A DNA stretch of 64,000 nt from contig JAHQIW010000215.1 of NCBI GenBank assembly GCA_019055375.1, positions 1 to 64,000 on the forward strand. Reading direction: 5' to 3'. The position numbers and the translations under genes are program-made. Shown piece after piece: positions 10,690 through 21,836 of this stretch. Numbering within the stretch: position 1 is the first letter of the stretch; the number at the start of each line of letters is the position of its first letter. Under the pieces are notes generated by a model. That model worked only from the letters and a program-made list of their open reading frames with translations. It made no database searches and had not been told where the DNA came from. Origin of the DNA: Parelaphostrongylus tenuis. Taxonomy: Eukaryota; Nematoda; Chromadorea; Rhabditida; Metastrongylidae.

Positions 10690-12740
10690 GAATCAGTGCG
10701 TTGTGAGCACGGAGCATAGGATCTTTAACTCTGAGCACCATAGATCCACCATGATTCGTGGACTATAAGCCAGTGTGTTGTGAGCGCGGCACGTCGGCTC
10801 GTTGACTATGAGATAATGTAGGGAGAGCACGGCACACTTGCTCCTGAAATGTAAACAAGCGTGCTTTGAGCACACCACCTTGATTCGTGAACTGTGAACC
10901 AGTGTGGTGTAAGTACGGCACTTTAACTCGCGGACTCACCTTGCCCATGATCGATGATCCAGTGTCTTGTGAGCGCGGCACGTCGGCTCGTGGACTATGA
11001 GCCAATGTAGTGAGAGCGCGGCACACTTGCTCCTGAAATGTTAACCAGCGTGCTTTGAGCACACCACCTTGACTCTTGAACTGAGAGCCAGTGTGTTGTG
11101 AGCACGTCACTTTAACTCGCCGACTCACTTTTTTCTTAGATGATGATCCAGTGTGCTGTGAGCGCGGCACGTCGGCTCGTGGACTATGAGCCAATGTAGT
11201 GAGAGCGCGCACACTTGCTCCTGAAATGTAGCCAGCGTGCTTTCAGCACACCACCTTGATTCTAGAACTGTGGACCAGTGTGCTGTGAGCACGTCACTTT
11301 AACTCGCGGACTCACTTTCTTCTTGGACGATGATCCAGTGTTTTATGAGCACGGCGCATTTGCTCCTGAAATGTAAGCCAGCGTGCTTTGAGCACACCAC
11401 CTTGATTCTTGAACTGAGAGCCAGTGTGTTGTGAGCACGTCACTCTAACTCGCGTACTCACTTTTTTCTTAGATGATGATTCAGTGTGCTGTGAGCGCGG
11501 CACGTCGGTTCGTGGACTATGAGCCAATGTAGTGAGAGCGCGGCACACTTGCTCCTGAAATGTTAACCAGCGTGCTTTGAGCACACCACCTTGACTCTTG
11601 AACTGAGAGCCAGTGTGTTTGTGAGCACGTCACTTTAACTCGCCGACTCACTTTTTTCTTAGATGATGATCCAGTGTGCTGTGAGCGCGGCACGTCGGCT
11701 CGTGGACTATGAGCCAATGTAGTGAGAGCGCGGCACATCTGCTCCTGAAATGTAAGCTGGCGCGCTTTGAGCACACCACCTTGACTCTTGAACTGTGAGC
11801 CAGTGTGTTGTGAGCACGTGCACTTTAACTCGCCGACTCACTTTTTTCTTAGATGATGATCCAGTGTGCTGTGAGCGCGGCACGTCGGCTCGTGGACTAT
11901 GAGCCAATGTAGTGAGAGCGCGGCACACTTGCTCCTGAAATGTTAAGCCAGCGTGCTTTGAGCACACCACCTTGACTCTTGAACTGAGAGCCAGTGTGTT
12001 GTGAGCACGTCACTTTAACTCGCGACTCACTTTTTCTCAGATGATGATCCAGTGTGCTGTGAGCGCGGCACGTCGGCTCGTGGACTATGAGCCAATGTAG
12101 TGAGAGCGCGCACATCTGCTCCTGAAATGTAAGCTGGCGCGCTTTGAGCACACCACCGTGATTCGTGAACTGTGAACCAGTGTGGTGTGTAGCACGGCAC
12201 TTTAATTCGCTGACTCACTTTTTTCTTGGATGATGATCCAGTGTCTTGTGAGCGCGGCACGTCGGCTCGTGGACTATGAGCCAATGTAGTGAGAGCGCGG
12301 CACATCTGCTCTTGAAATGTAAGCTGGCGCGCTTTGAGCCACACCACCTTGATTCGTGAACTGTGAACCAGTGTGGTGTGAGCACGGCACTTTAACTCGT
12401 GGACTCACCTTGCTCATGGTCGATAAAACTGTGAACAAGTGCGGTATGAGCACGGCACTTTAACTCGCTGACTCACTTTTTTCTTGGATGATGATCCAGA
12501 ACTCATGGACGCACCTCGTGTTCGTGGACGACGAGCCAGGGTGTTGTGAGTTAGCACCTTCATTCGTGGACTATGAGGAAATGTACTGAGAGTGCGGCAC
12601 ATTCGGCCCCGAACTGTAAGCCAGTGTGCTGTGAGCACGGTACCTCGATTTGTGGACTAGGAACGAGTATGTAGTAAGTACGGCACGTCAGAGAGTGGAC
12701 TATGAGGCAGTGTGTTATGACTACCGTACTTCAATCAGTG
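10690..12740. repeat. Satellite array, ~189 bp higher-order unit
   Basis: The word TGATCCAGTGT recurs at 10955, 11144, 11331, 11477, 11667, 11857, 12045 and 12234, mostly 187-190 bp apart. One 146 bp step has lost a submonomer. Each unit is four related submonomers of ~43 bp sharing CCAGTGTG(T/C)TGTGAGCACG, one expanded to ~60 bp by TTTTTTCTTAGATGATGA. The array decays at both ends. The long minus-strand frames here follow from a period divisible by three. Confidence 0.9.
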
Positions 12741-12749
12741 AACTAAAAG

Positions 12750-13790
12750 TCTTTAAAAAAGGCAAACGCCGTGTGAAAATGGATATTGCTGAAGCTATGG
12801 TATGACTGCAAAAACATAAACGAAAAGGAAGAAACGATTGTGATGTGGCAGCTAAAATACGGTCGCTATCACAACAATGTGGTTTTTCTCGTTGAAACAT
12901 AGAAGAGTTTTCTATACTTGGGGGCTTTCTTCACCATAAAGTTTTTGTAGAACTCTCTTCCTAAATATTTCATTAAAATCAAAGTTTCTCAGAATCAAAT
13001 TTACGATATGATCCCAGAAATCCTCTGTGAAGTTGGAACAGCGTGCTCCAAAAGCGAAACGTAACTCACTTTTCAGTGATCACTTCGCACTTTCAGAAAC
13101 TAAGCTTATTGCTGAGATCTCCAGCTCTTAATTTACCGAATAATTACTAATAATCTGGTGGGAAAGCTCTCTCTGGAAAAGAAGGAAACACGAGCACTTT
13201 TCACATAAATGAGAATGTGATGAAAAGTGTAGACTTTCAACACAACAGAGTGTCCTTTCTATCAAAAAAAGCGTCTATAGAAGCTCATCTAATGGCGGTT
13301 CAATGTTGCTTAACAAGAAAGTTTACTTAGCATCAAAATTCTAGAACATAATGCTAAAAAATCCGATGTGGGAACTGGAACGCACTTTGGGAGCAAAACC
13401 TTTTTTTTCTTTAAGAGAATGTATTGTGGAAGTCCTTCTACACAGCAAACTTGGTATGAGGACCGGAATTTCCCAAGCTATCAAATAATTATAAAAACAT
13501 AGATCAAATAGAAAGGAGCAAAATGCTATATAACAAATGAAAGTAAGTTTTCTTTTAAAAAGATGTTGTTCTTTTGTTGAAACACAGAAAGATTTTTTTT
13601 TGTAGAAGGATCTTCTGAGACATTCCGTTGATAATAATGCCGATAATGTGCCCTCACAACCTCAAATCAACATAATTTCTATTTCTCGTAGCGCGTTGAT
13701 ATGAACCCGCCACGAGAGCGCTGCACGCTATGTACCGAAAATTATTATAACTATCAATTATAAAATTAGGCAATGATTAATTCTAAAATT
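12750..13790. other. No supported gene
   Basis: AT-rich sequence. A degenerate direct repeat is visible: GTTGAAACATAGAAGAGTTTT near 12893 and GTTGAAACACAGAAAGATTTT near 13577. No exon was found. Confidence 0.4.
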
Positions 13791-13799
13791 GGTTGGAAA

Positions 13800-14826
13800 T
13801 GGTTAATTATAAAATTAGGCAATGAATAAAAATTGAAAATGAGGGACAAATACCAGCGATTCGGTCAAAATTTCGTGTTCTCCAATAAATTTAAGGCTCA
13901 AAAGGAACTCAAAGCTGAAAAGGATGGGGCTCTCGGGTTGATCTATCCCTGAGAGATGCGCCAAACATTCGTCTTTATTTTTGACTTCGCTTGAGGCTGA
14001 ATGCATATCTGGCCTTTGCAATGACTCGCGGTGGCTCTCCCGCTTTACCAAGTCAGTGTTGCTTATCCTTCCAGACAAGTCTGAGACAGTCTGGCACCAA
14101 TTTAGCGACCGCGGAATGATGGGTGGCTTGGTGAGCCATGAGCGCGAGATCGAACCATAGACCTTGTGTGCGACGCAGAGCACCTCCGACCACTGCGCCA
14201 CATGCGCTCAAAAAAAGAGTTCCATCGCCATAATAGTCTCTTTAGCAATATCCTGTCCTTCTTGAAACGACAAAAGCTCTTTTACCTTCGGAAAAAACTC
14301 ACAGAGTGAAATCGCATTTGCAACACAGAGCGCATTTTTGGCAAACAGCTTTTTTTTGCGAACATATAGTTGTATTATTGTTCATTAGGTATAATTAGCG
14401 TTCGTTCTAATATTGTTAGCTATATTGAAGTCTCTCCAAAAATATACTTTCTTTGCTATTCATGGAACTCTCTTTACTGACGGTGATAGTCCAGTTTTCA
14501 TCATGAAACTACGATATTGTGATCATAGTTTGCTCCGCCTGTCGGCTGACCAATTCTGCCGAAAACGTGCGCCGACAAGCTTTCGTCAACGGAGTATATT
14601 CAGCGGTGGTAATAAGATTCATGGATCACGAAGACAACACAGCGCTTGAAGCAAAACGACAGACGATGTTCCGAAGTGTGGTAGGGTCGGCTCTGTTCAA
14701 GAAAATTTGACACGAAGAATGAGATTGTTTAAAATCAAAACACAGCTTATCGTTAAGAGGAAATCTCTCATTGAAAATACCTTAAGCAGTTCTAAATGTT
14801 AATAAAAGTGAGTATTACATTAGTAG
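13800..14826. repeat. Dispersed repeat SD1, copy 2, with SINE inserted
   Basis: Partner of 7150-7890, interrupted by the minus-strand SINE1 at 13920-14210. Its right end abuts a SINE2 copy. The shared landmarks described for the copy at 7150 occur in the same order. Confidence 0.75.
13920..14210 (-). mobile_element. SINE1 copy (nearly full length)
   Basis: SINE1 consensus on its own strand: a tRNA-like head starting GAGCGCATGTGGCGCAGTGG (A box), GGTTCGATCTCGCGCTC (B box), a body with GTCGGTAAATTGGTACCAG and TCAGACTTGTCTGGGAGGAT, the word ATGGCGCATCCCTCAGGGAT, and a tail of TTTATCC repeats. All these parts are present here in reverse orientation. Length is about 290 bp. Pol III transcription is implied by the two boxes. 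Confidence 0.85.
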
Positions 14827-14827
14827 T

Positions 14828-15050
14828 ATGCAGTGGTCAGGTGGTTGCGATGCTCGCCGCGCCGCGCGCGGGGCACACCGCAATCCCATCACTCTCCGGC
14901 AGTTGACTACAAGTGCGCGATAGAACGCCACAGCCAGGTTACTCTCGAACCGCAAGGAGAGGCGCTTATCCAGCATTTTATGATGTTTAAAAAGACGGGA
15001 AAATTGAACTGAATGCTGGAAGTTTTGGGATCCAAAGAGCTAAAAAACCT
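14828..15050 (+). mobile_element. SINE2 copy
   Basis: SINE2 is a second tRNA-headed family: GGCCGAGTGGTTGTGATGCTC (tRNA-Leu/Ser-like A box), then CCAACACTCTCC, GAACGCC, CCACAGCCAGGCTATCCTCG, TTGCAAGGAGAC, a polar purine-rich stretch, and an end near ATGCTAGAAGTAGTGGGATC. No clear B box is visible. In this copy the head is altered (GTCAGGTGGTTGCGATGCTC) and the end is TGCTGGAAGTTTTGGGATCC. Confidence 0.65.
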
Positions 15051-15599
15051 GTGAGGACGATTAAATAAATAAACACTAAAAAACTGCACTATGTCACACA
15101 TCTATGGCAGCATGGATCTGCACCTATTTTATATCATTCATATTTTCTAGCTCAAGCGTCTCCATTACATGCCAGAACGTCCGCACCAATCTCAGTATCG
15201 AATTGAAATTAGTACTGATTTAGTAATCACTAATCAGCTCCAACGAAGCAAACTGATTGTTCAAGATCACTGTTCTTTGTATGGCTTTGAAAATGGGAAA
15301 ACGTACTCAAAATGGAGCAAAGGGGTCAACAATGATTGAGAATGGCAGTAGCCGCATCCACGCACACTATGATGTACGTACAATGCGCTATGGAATTATC
15401 CGTTTGCCTAGTTCATATGTGCGACTTTGGAGATCATTCAAAAAAGGGGGAATTTTGTTACAATTTTCGAGTAAGGTCTCAAATTATATTGGTAAAGACG
15501 GCTCCATGAGTAGCTTGTGGAGTTTTATTGGGGGAGGTTCGATGCAGTTGTGGGTAATTTGCTGAACTGCATTTTTTTGTAGTGAAAACAAGGATCCTT

Positions 15600-15715
15600 A
15601 TTATCGAAGACAAGATAATTCCGCGACACCGCCATTGCAGTAGCTGAGCGAGATTTGACGTCGCGTGGGTGAGCATCAAAATACCCACATCGTTTTCAGA
15701 TGGATACAAACACAA
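15600..15715 (+). repeat. Dispersed repeat shared with 32820-32920
   Basis: GCAGTAGCTGAGCGAGATTT, then GCGTGGGTGAGCATCAAA and a CCCAC word, recurs at 32838-32900 with substitutions in the same order. Its identity is unknown. The 102-codon ORF at 15257-15565 just upstream has no recognisable domain. Confidence 0.4.
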
Positions 15716-15930
15716 AGTACAGGTCCATCAACATATACGGTACTATGTCGCCTTAGATATAGGGTACAAGATAGTGAATTCTGTAAAGCTTAGATTGAAC
15801 TCCCTAACGAATAGGCGTTTTGCCACCTATCCCCAGACCAGCAGACTCGTCACATCGCCTCATGAATAATGGATTAGAGACCACTTTCGGTACGCATTCA
15901 TGGGCAATGGCAATCTGAAGGATAACACCG

Positions 15931-15931
<1 letters not shown>

Positions 15932-15969
<38 letters not shown>
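15932..15969. repeat. (TA)n microsatellite
   Basis: A perfect TA tract that directly abuts the 5' head of the SINE1 at 15970. A second tract with TA and TATG units lies directly after the SINE at 16268-16321. Confidence 0.95.
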
Positions 15970-15972
<3 letters not shown>

Positions 15973-16270
15973 CGCATTTGGCGCAGTGGTTAGAGGTGCC
16001 CTGCGTCGCACACGAGGTCAATGGTTCGATCTCGCGCTCATGGCTCACCAAGCCATCCATCCCTCCGAGGTCGGTAAATTGGTACCAGACAGGTCTCAGA
16101 CTTGTCTGGGAGGATAAGCAGCACTGACTCGGTTCAGCGGGAGGCCTCCGCGAGTCATTGTAAAGGCCAGATATGCATTAAATCACCTCAAACGAAGTTG
16201 AAAATTGAAGTCGAATGCATGGCGCATCCCTCAGGGATTGATCAACGCCGAGAACTTTATCCTTTTTTAT
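15970..16270 (+). mobile_element. SINE1 copy (full length) between microsatellites
   Basis: All consensus parts are present: A box TGGCGCAGTGGTTAGAGG, B box GGTTCGATCTCG, the body, CATCCCTCAGGGATTGAT and the end CTTTATCC. It is one of the least diverged copies. Confidence 0.9.
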
Positions 16271-16489
16271 ATATACATATACATACATATGTATATATAT
16301 ATGTATATATATATATATATTTGATAGAGAAAAATAAGAACAGGTGAATAATTACGAGATACATGCTTATAGCTAAAGGTTAACAGAGCGACTCAAGATA
16401 TTCCCTATCCTCTTAATAAAAATGAGAGAGAGGAAATCGAAACGATCTACGAGGAAATTTTGAACACATTGAAAAGTTATCCAAGATTA

Positions 16490-16790
16490 GGGATTGTTTG
16501 CATTATTCACAAGATCCACACTTCCGGGTCTTATGCGGAACTTTGAACCTCCGGCAAGAGCTGAATCTGCGTTTCAGTATTTTCGAGGGTGCGCGCTAAC
16601 CACTGCACTATTTGGGCTCCTGTTCTATCTAACACTTTTCCTGCGATATTATGTATCGATGACACAGCAAGAGCCCCAATAGTGAAACGGTTAGCACGCG
16701 CACTCGAGAAGGGTGAGGTGCAGGTTCATCTCCCGGCTGAGGTAATCAAAGTTCTGCTTATGACTCAATAGTGTTGAATATTCAAGTCTT
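16490..16790. mobile_element. Foldback element with two outward tRNA-like arms
   Basis: The left arm (about 16505-16617) carries a tRNA-like body on the minus strand, and the right arm (about 16668-16780) its inverted copy on the plus strand. The edges of the short centre read TTTGGGCTC and GAGCCCCAATAGTG. The homologous arms in the downstream duplicate are 55.93-56.03 kb and 56.47-56.53 kb, separated there by an FB1 insertion. Confidence 0.6.
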
Positions 16791-16884
16791 ACCATCACAT
16801 CATTGATAAAAAAACAGTCAAAGTAAATATGCTCCGATTTGATCTACAAAAATCTTCAGCTTTACCGCTCTTATAGCAGTGTTA

Positions 16885-17186
16885 AAGGATAAAGGATAAA
16901 GCTCTCGGCGTTGATCAATCCCTGAGGGATGCGCCATGCATTCGACTTCAATTTTTAACTTCGTTTGAGGTGAATTGAATGCATATCTGGCCTTTACAAT
17001 GACTCGCGGTGGCCTTCCGCTGAACCGGTCAGTGCTGCTTATCCTTCCAGACAAGTCTGAGACCTGTCTGGTACCAATTGACCGACCCCGGAGGGATGGA
17101 TGGCTTGGTGAGCCATGAGCGCGAGATCGAACCATTGACCTCGTGTGCGACGCAGAGCACCTCTACCCACTGCGCCACATGCGCTC
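16885..17186 (-). mobile_element. SINE1 copy with 12-bp target-site duplication
   Basis: A full-length SINE1 in reverse orientation. It is flanked by perfect 12 bp direct repeats ATAGCAGTGTTA at 16873-16884 and 17187-17198, the signature of target-primed retroposition. The TTTATCC-type tail (seen as GGATAAAGGATAAA) lies at the low-coordinate end. The homologous part of the downstream duplicate lacks this insertion. Confidence 0.92.
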
Positions 17187-17204
17187 ATAGCAGTGTTATG
17201 ATAC

Positions 17205-17300
17205 TATAATTATATACCCAGTAATGTTGAGTGCTATACAATACCCAAGCCTGAGTCGGAAATCGAACCTGAATCTCACCTTTTTCTGGAACGCGCGTAG
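17205..17300 (-). repeat. Solitary tRNA-like arm
   Basis: Contains the element edge TACCCAGTAATGTTGAGTGC and a minus-strand B-box region (the complement of GGAAATCGAACCTGA). It matches 56605-56715 in the downstream duplicate and the arms of the element at 31732-32047. Confidence 0.5.
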
Positions 17301-17641
17301 CCAATTTCGATTAAATACTGTAGCTGGGCAATCAAGCTGATGGAATATTACCAATCAAGTGGTTATAATCCTCAGAGAAAAATATCCAGCCTCTCTTTTC
17401 CATTTTTCTCTTGGAGAAGTTTTCTAGAAAATCATTTTACTACCTATTTTTAATGTGTAGACACTAATTTATTTTATTTATCAAACAAAAACTCATCACC
17501 ATCTGCGGGCAATTCGGCATCATGGGTCCTGCAACGATTATCTGCCACCGGTAGTGTTTTTTTCGTAACCAACATAGTACTGTATACTTACTTCAGTAAT
17601 TGTGTTCTATCGGCGAGCGCGAGTGATTGACGAATTCGAAA

Positions 17642-17696
17642 ATGAGTCTGGACGATAAAAACTCCCCAATTCCTTCCCAATCGGATGTGCTCTCAG
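17642..17696 (+). CDS. Possible first exon, unknown protein
   Basis: ATG followed by 17 open codons (MSLDDKNSPIPSQSDVLS) and a GTATAT donor in phase 1. The downstream duplicate keeps both an ATG (57291) and the same donor context, but its exon is shorter and in another phase. The phase matches the exon candidate at 26958, though the intervening intron would exceed 9 kb. The assignment is tentative. Confidence 0.35.
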
Positions 17697-17719
17697 GTAT
17701 ATTTTATAATATTTATGAT

Positions 17720-17952
17720 GTTCTCATATAACTTAGAGAATGAGTGGTGAACAAAAACGCCGGCCTCAGGCGGGAATCGAACCCACGTTTCATCCTATCC
17801 GGGACGAGTGCTCTACCATTACACTACGTGGTAGAGTACTACACTACGTGTAGTGGCGGAGCGTGGTCCCCGGATAGGATGAAACGTGGGTTCGATTCCC
17901 GCCTGAGGCCGCGTTTTTGTTCACCACTCAATTCTCTAAGTTATATGAGAAC
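17720..17952. mobile_element. Palindromic foldback element, second copy
   Basis: Begins GTTCTCATATAACTTAGAGA and ends with its complement. Each arm carries the GCCTCAGG tRNA-like sequence, facing outward. The acceptor end is lost at the centre, where ACACTACGTGGTAGAGTACT and its complement meet. TTTTT follows the right tRNA-like body. The flanking hairpin CACTGCGAAAAAAGCAGTG lies at 17959-17977, as beside the element at 3320. Confidence 0.8.
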
Positions 17953-18467
17953 ATGATAACACTGCGAAAAAAGCAGTGAAAATACTGTTATTTCGAAATA
18001 TTTATTGAATTTTTCTTGAATTTAGCTTCTTCTGGGAGAAAATCGGGGGTCCCTGTATCACCGACTCTTTAGATATCCTCAGGTACTTCATTGCTTAAGA
18101 CGAGATAGGTGTAGATTCAGGAGGCAACCACGTCGTATGCCGACTTTTATGGTTCGCCATGACTGATATCCCCTCCCCCTAGGAAGAAGAGGTTCATCTA
18201 ATACTGTATATCAGCCATTTTTCAACAAATGTCCTGGACATCCTTCGAAATCGGTCCTGTCACGAGGCCATCTCAAAACGGAGTGTAATAGCGTCAAAAT
18301 GAAGTCTCGGAGATGATAGCCGTGGGTTCGAGGCCAGATGTCCCGGATTTCGACCATATCGTAGCCTCTTGTGGCTTTTGTATCATGTCGTACTCTCCAG
18401 TAGAAGAAGAACATGCGGTAAATAAAAAGCTCGAAATGTCACCAAACAATCTGTCTTCGGCGAGCTT

Positions 18468-18685
18468 CTGGCCGAGTGGTTGTGATGCTCGTCGCGGCGT
18501 GAGTGGAGCAGAGGTCCACCCCCAGTATTCTCCTTCGATCAAAAACGAACCGCCTATGAAACGCCACAGGCAGGCTATCCTCGAGGTTGTTAGGAGACTC
18601 GCTCAATCAGAATTCTGCGACGTTCAAGGAAAAAATGCCAAAACAAATCAAGTCCGAGAAATTTTGGAATCCGCTTGATAAAGAA
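18468..18685 (+). mobile_element. SINE2 copy
   Basis: The head GGCCGAGTGGTTGTGATGCTC is intact, followed by CCACAGGCAGGCTATCCTCG, the purine-rich stretch, and a damaged end TTTTGGAATCCGC. Confidence 0.75.
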
Positions 18686-18734
18686 AAAAAAATTGTGCGA
18701 CGGATCGAATGAAAATAAGAAAAAAATGTTCAGT

Positions 18735-19110
18735 GGGATGACTTCCGCCATAGTATCGGTCCATTTATTATTGATTGGCTGCAGAGGTTTGCAGAGGTTT
18801 TCATCGAAGTTTTCCTCTTGTTCAATATAGTGACCTTCCTTAAGGTAGCGATCGATATATTGATTGGCTGCAGAGGTTTCACTTAGGTTTCCCTTCATTC
18901 AATGGAAAAGTTTCGCGCTAAAGTGGCGATCTATTTATTGATTGGTTGCAGAAGTCTTCACTAAGTTTTTCTCCTATTCAACAAAGTGACTTCAGCTTAA
19001 TTATTGATCCACTTATTGATAAGTTACAGAAGTTTTTACCCAAGTTTTCACCTGTTGATCGAAGTGATTTCTGCTAGAGTATTGATCTATTTAATGATTG
19101 CTTTGAAATT
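18735..19110. repeat. Minisatellite, ~78-bp period
   Basis: TTGATTGGCTGCAGAGGTTT or a variant recurs at 18771, 18860, 18938, 19016 and about 19094, so the step is 78 bp with one of 89 bp. Each unit also has AAGTTTTCCTC-, TTCAA- and GTGACTTC-like words. A homologous array occurs at 58095-58440. Confidence 0.8.
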
Positions 19111-19270
19111 TTTTACGCCTATATAAATTTTCCTTTCGCCAAGTCGTACTACCAGTTCCCTAAACCATCTGCTTAATTAGTTTCACGTACTAGAAAATCG
19201 TGGTGAAAAGCAGACAGGAAATTTTGAGAAAATAGGATTTGTGGGATTATAGCAGGTTATTCTTCTATAA

Positions 19271-20352
19271 AAGCGCATGTGGCGCAGTGGTTAAAGGTGC
19301 TCTGCGTCACACACGAGGTCAATGGTTCGATCTCGCGCTCGTGGCTCACCAAGCCATCCATCTTTCCGGGGTCGGTGAATTGGTGCTAGACTGGTCTCAG
19401 ACTTGTTTAGGAGGATAAGCAGCACTGACTCAGTTCAGCGGGAGGCCACCGCGAGTCATTGCAAACGTCAGATTTCTGTTTCTGTCTGTCGATTTCTGTC
19501 GTCTCGTTGATCGTCGAGTGACTCGAGGGGTACCAGCAACTCTTCCATTTTTCCCTATCGCGTGCAAGAGTAGCCCAGTGGTTTCTCCTCGCTCTAGGGA
19601 TTCGCTGAGCATCATATCTTTCTTCTATCGCTTTCGTGAAGAAATCGGACCAACGGGTCAGTGGTCTTCCTTTAGAGCGCTTGACGTCCCGAGGAATCCA
19701 GTCGGTAACGGCTCTCGTCCATCGGTTGTCGTTGAAGCGCATCACGTGTCCGGCCCACCTTATTTTCGATATCCTGGCGTGTAGAAACGGCGTCTCTGAT
19801 TTTCGATCGTTGACGTAGGTCGGAAGTTCGGATCCTTTGTCTCATTTGCGAAATACGGGATACTCCTAGCATCGACCTTTCGACTGCGCGTTCGATAACG
19901 CCAAGTGATCTTTCATCCTGCTTACGTAGCGACCAGGTTTCTGCTGCATACGTTAGGGCAGGGATAATTGTCGAGTCGAAAAGGTGGGCACGGAGTCGGA
20001 TGTTCTTTGTCCTCTTCACTACGTCTTCGATGCTCTTAAACGTTCCCCAAGCCGCTCGTTTCCTCCTGCTCAACTCTGGGGCTAGGTGCGTTCATCATGT
20101 TGATTTCACGACCTAGATAGATGTAACTGGAGCATTCGGATATTGTCGTTCCGTTGAGCGTGAATGGGGCATTAGAAACCCATCCGTTCCTCATGAACAT
20201 TGTTTTCGTTAGATTCAGTTGAAGACCGATCTTTCCACAGGAAACGCCAGATATGCATTCAAAATACCCCGAACGAAGTTTGAAATTAAAGATGAATGCA
20301 TGGCGCATCCCTCAGGGATTGATCAACGCTGAGAGCTTTATCTTTTTTATCC
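19271..20352 (+). mobile_element. SINE1 copy split by a LINE insertion
   Basis: The 5' part is 19271-19473 (head, A and B boxes, body to GTCATTGCAAACGTCAGAT). The 3' part is 20253-20352 (ATGCATTC to the TTTATCC-like tail). The LINE between them is flanked by AAACGTCAGAT (19463-19473) and AAACGCCAGAT (20242-20252), an 11 bp duplication with one mismatch. Confidence 0.88.
19474..20241 (-). mobile_element. RTE-clade LINE, 5'-truncated, nested in SINE1
   Basis: The minus-strand frame 19672-20073 contains AHLFDSTIIPALTYAAETWS, the post-RT region typical of nematode RTE elements. The C-terminal frame 19407-19745 has WTRAVTDWIPRDVKRSKGRP and RWSDFF. The 5' break is within the RT-thumb region (LTKTMFMRNGW, then TISECSSYIYLGREI). 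The 3' end is CGATCAACGAGACGACAG and a variable ACAGAAATCG-like tail. Stops and shifts are few, so it is fairly young. Confidence 0.9.
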
Positions 20353-20469
20353 TCTTTATTAATCTATATAGGGCATCTATTACCTGGTTAATAGTGTTAT
20401 TGGTTCGTTAAGACTTCGACCCAAATACTTAAGCAAGTACAGTGTGGACCATAAGAATTAAACTTTGCT

Positions 20470-21330
20470 GCAGTTCTCATTGAACACGGTCGCTTATAAC
20501 ACCCTAAATCGGCATTTTCATTAAGCATATATTTTTTGATTAAAAAGATTCTCGATGACATGGGAGAGGAAGAACATGCCCATAATATCTTAGAGGATAT
20601 AATGTTCTCTAATGCTTATAATCATTGACAGAGCGCATCTGGCGCAGTGGTTAGAGGTGCTCTGCGACGTTGACGTCGGCGATCAATCGATGACCGGAAG
20701 TTCGACTCCTTTCAAGGCTCACCGAGGCTTCCATTCCTCCGAGATTGGTTAACTGGTACCAGTCTTGTCTGGGACGATAGCAGCACTGACTTAATACATC
20801 GTTAGGTCACTGCGAGTCTTGTAAAGGCAATATGTGCATTCAGTCGCCTCGAGCAATGCTAAATATAGATGGATGTATGGCGAACCGTTGAGAGAATAAT
20901 CGACTTCGAGAGCTTTATCTTCGTGCTTTTTACCCATTTGCGATACCTCGACCCCTCGGATACTCGAGGAACGGCGGGTCGATGAGAGAAACCCCGAAAA
21001 GGAGAGATGTTTGCGAATCTTCTGCTGCCGTCTCGATGTTGACGCGCAAGCATCGAGACTGAGAGGTCAGTCTGTCTTCGCCGGTCGGTCGACATCGTCG
21101 TTCGTCTCTAGGACAGCTACTTTATTTTGTAATTTCTTCAACGGAGGTATTATAACCAGTCGTCTGGTTAGTAGCATCCATGACAGTCTCGTCGAGAAAG
21201 GTCGCCTTTACCGTCTCTTTGTGAAAATTTGATCGCCTACATATTCTACAACGCTATCAACAAGGTCTTACCAGTTCGTCTTATTTATCGATGAATTTCT
21301 ATTGATAGATTTGACACTTTGTTGATCCGT
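20470..21330. repeat. Dispersed repeat R4, copy 1
   Basis: Shared with 22120-22810, 59070-59930 and 61245-61690. Landmarks are GATTCTCGATGA, GAACATG, a GATCATTGA-like word, a TCTGCTGCCGTCTCGAT word and a GTCGTTCGTCT-like word. This copy and the one at 59070 both carry a SINE1 in the middle. On the minus strand all four copies keep a motif like R-x-x-IETAAED, suggesting a decayed ORF of unknown type. Confidence 0.65.
20631..20921 (+). mobile_element. SINE1 copy (diverged)
   Basis: The head GAGCGCATCTGGCGCAGTGG is intact. The B box is altered (GAAGTTCGACTCC), and the body keeps AACTGGTACCAGTCTTGTCT and CGAGAGCTTTATCT. It sits inside repeat R4. The homologous R4 copy has an equivalent SINE at 59258, so this insertion probably predates the duplication. 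Confidence 0.75.
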
Positions 21331-21334
21331 TTTC

Positions 21335-21564
21335 CACTTTCCTATGTGAGGATCCCAGTGCTTCTAGCATTCAATTCCTTTTTTCGTCTTCTTCTTGAAC
21401 CTCGTAAAATACTGGTTGAGCGAGTCTTCTTGCAATTTCGAGGATAACGTGGCTGTGGCGTTCTATAAGTCGTTGTTGTTGACTGCTGGAGAGGGTTGGA
21501 GGATGGAGCTCGGCTCGACGCGCTTCGCGACAATCATCGTAACCACTCGGCCACGACACCCCTG
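21335..21564 (-). mobile_element. SINE2 copy
   Basis: In reverse orientation it has GAGGATCCCAGTGCTTCTAG, GAGGATAACGTGGCTGTGGC, GGAGAGGGTTGGAGGATGGA and the head complement AACCACTCGGCCACGACACC. Confidence 0.8.
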
Positions 21565-21836
21565 TTGATAAATTGATAGGAGGAAAATCACTACAGCGTT
21601 AAATGGAGACGAGCACTTATCTGAAGACAGGACAAGTCGTTTATTCGTCTGAACGATTTCATAAATTGCAGTATATCAGTTCTAGTAGATTCGCAAGTCG
21701 CCGTACTGGACCAGTCTCCTGACCTCTCTCTTGAATTCTATCATCTTTTGGCCAGAAATTTTCAGTAAAAGGATCGGTTTTTTCGATCGATGGGTTATTT
21801 TCTGCTGATTCGACATTCTGTTTCCGTCTTTGCAGT

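Noticed and set aside
10690..12740. CRISPR-like array or a repetitive protein gene on the minus strand
   Set aside because: The repeats are contiguous diverged tandem units without unique spacers, in eukaryotic DNA. The open minus-strand frames follow from the 189 bp period and are broken between units.
13815..14201. 128-codon minus-strand ORF as a gene
   Set aside because: It runs along a SINE1 copy in its sense orientation; similar frames occur in other SINE1 copies.
3913..17977. Helitron 3' ends, because of the hairpin CACTGC-A-rich-GCAGTG beside the foldbacks
   Set aside because: No CTRR terminus follows the hairpin, no TC start was found, and the neighbouring structure is a terminal-inverted palindrome.
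18313..18678. 121-codon plus-strand ORF as a gene
   Set aside because: Its second half is a SINE2 copy and the first half has no splice or domain support.
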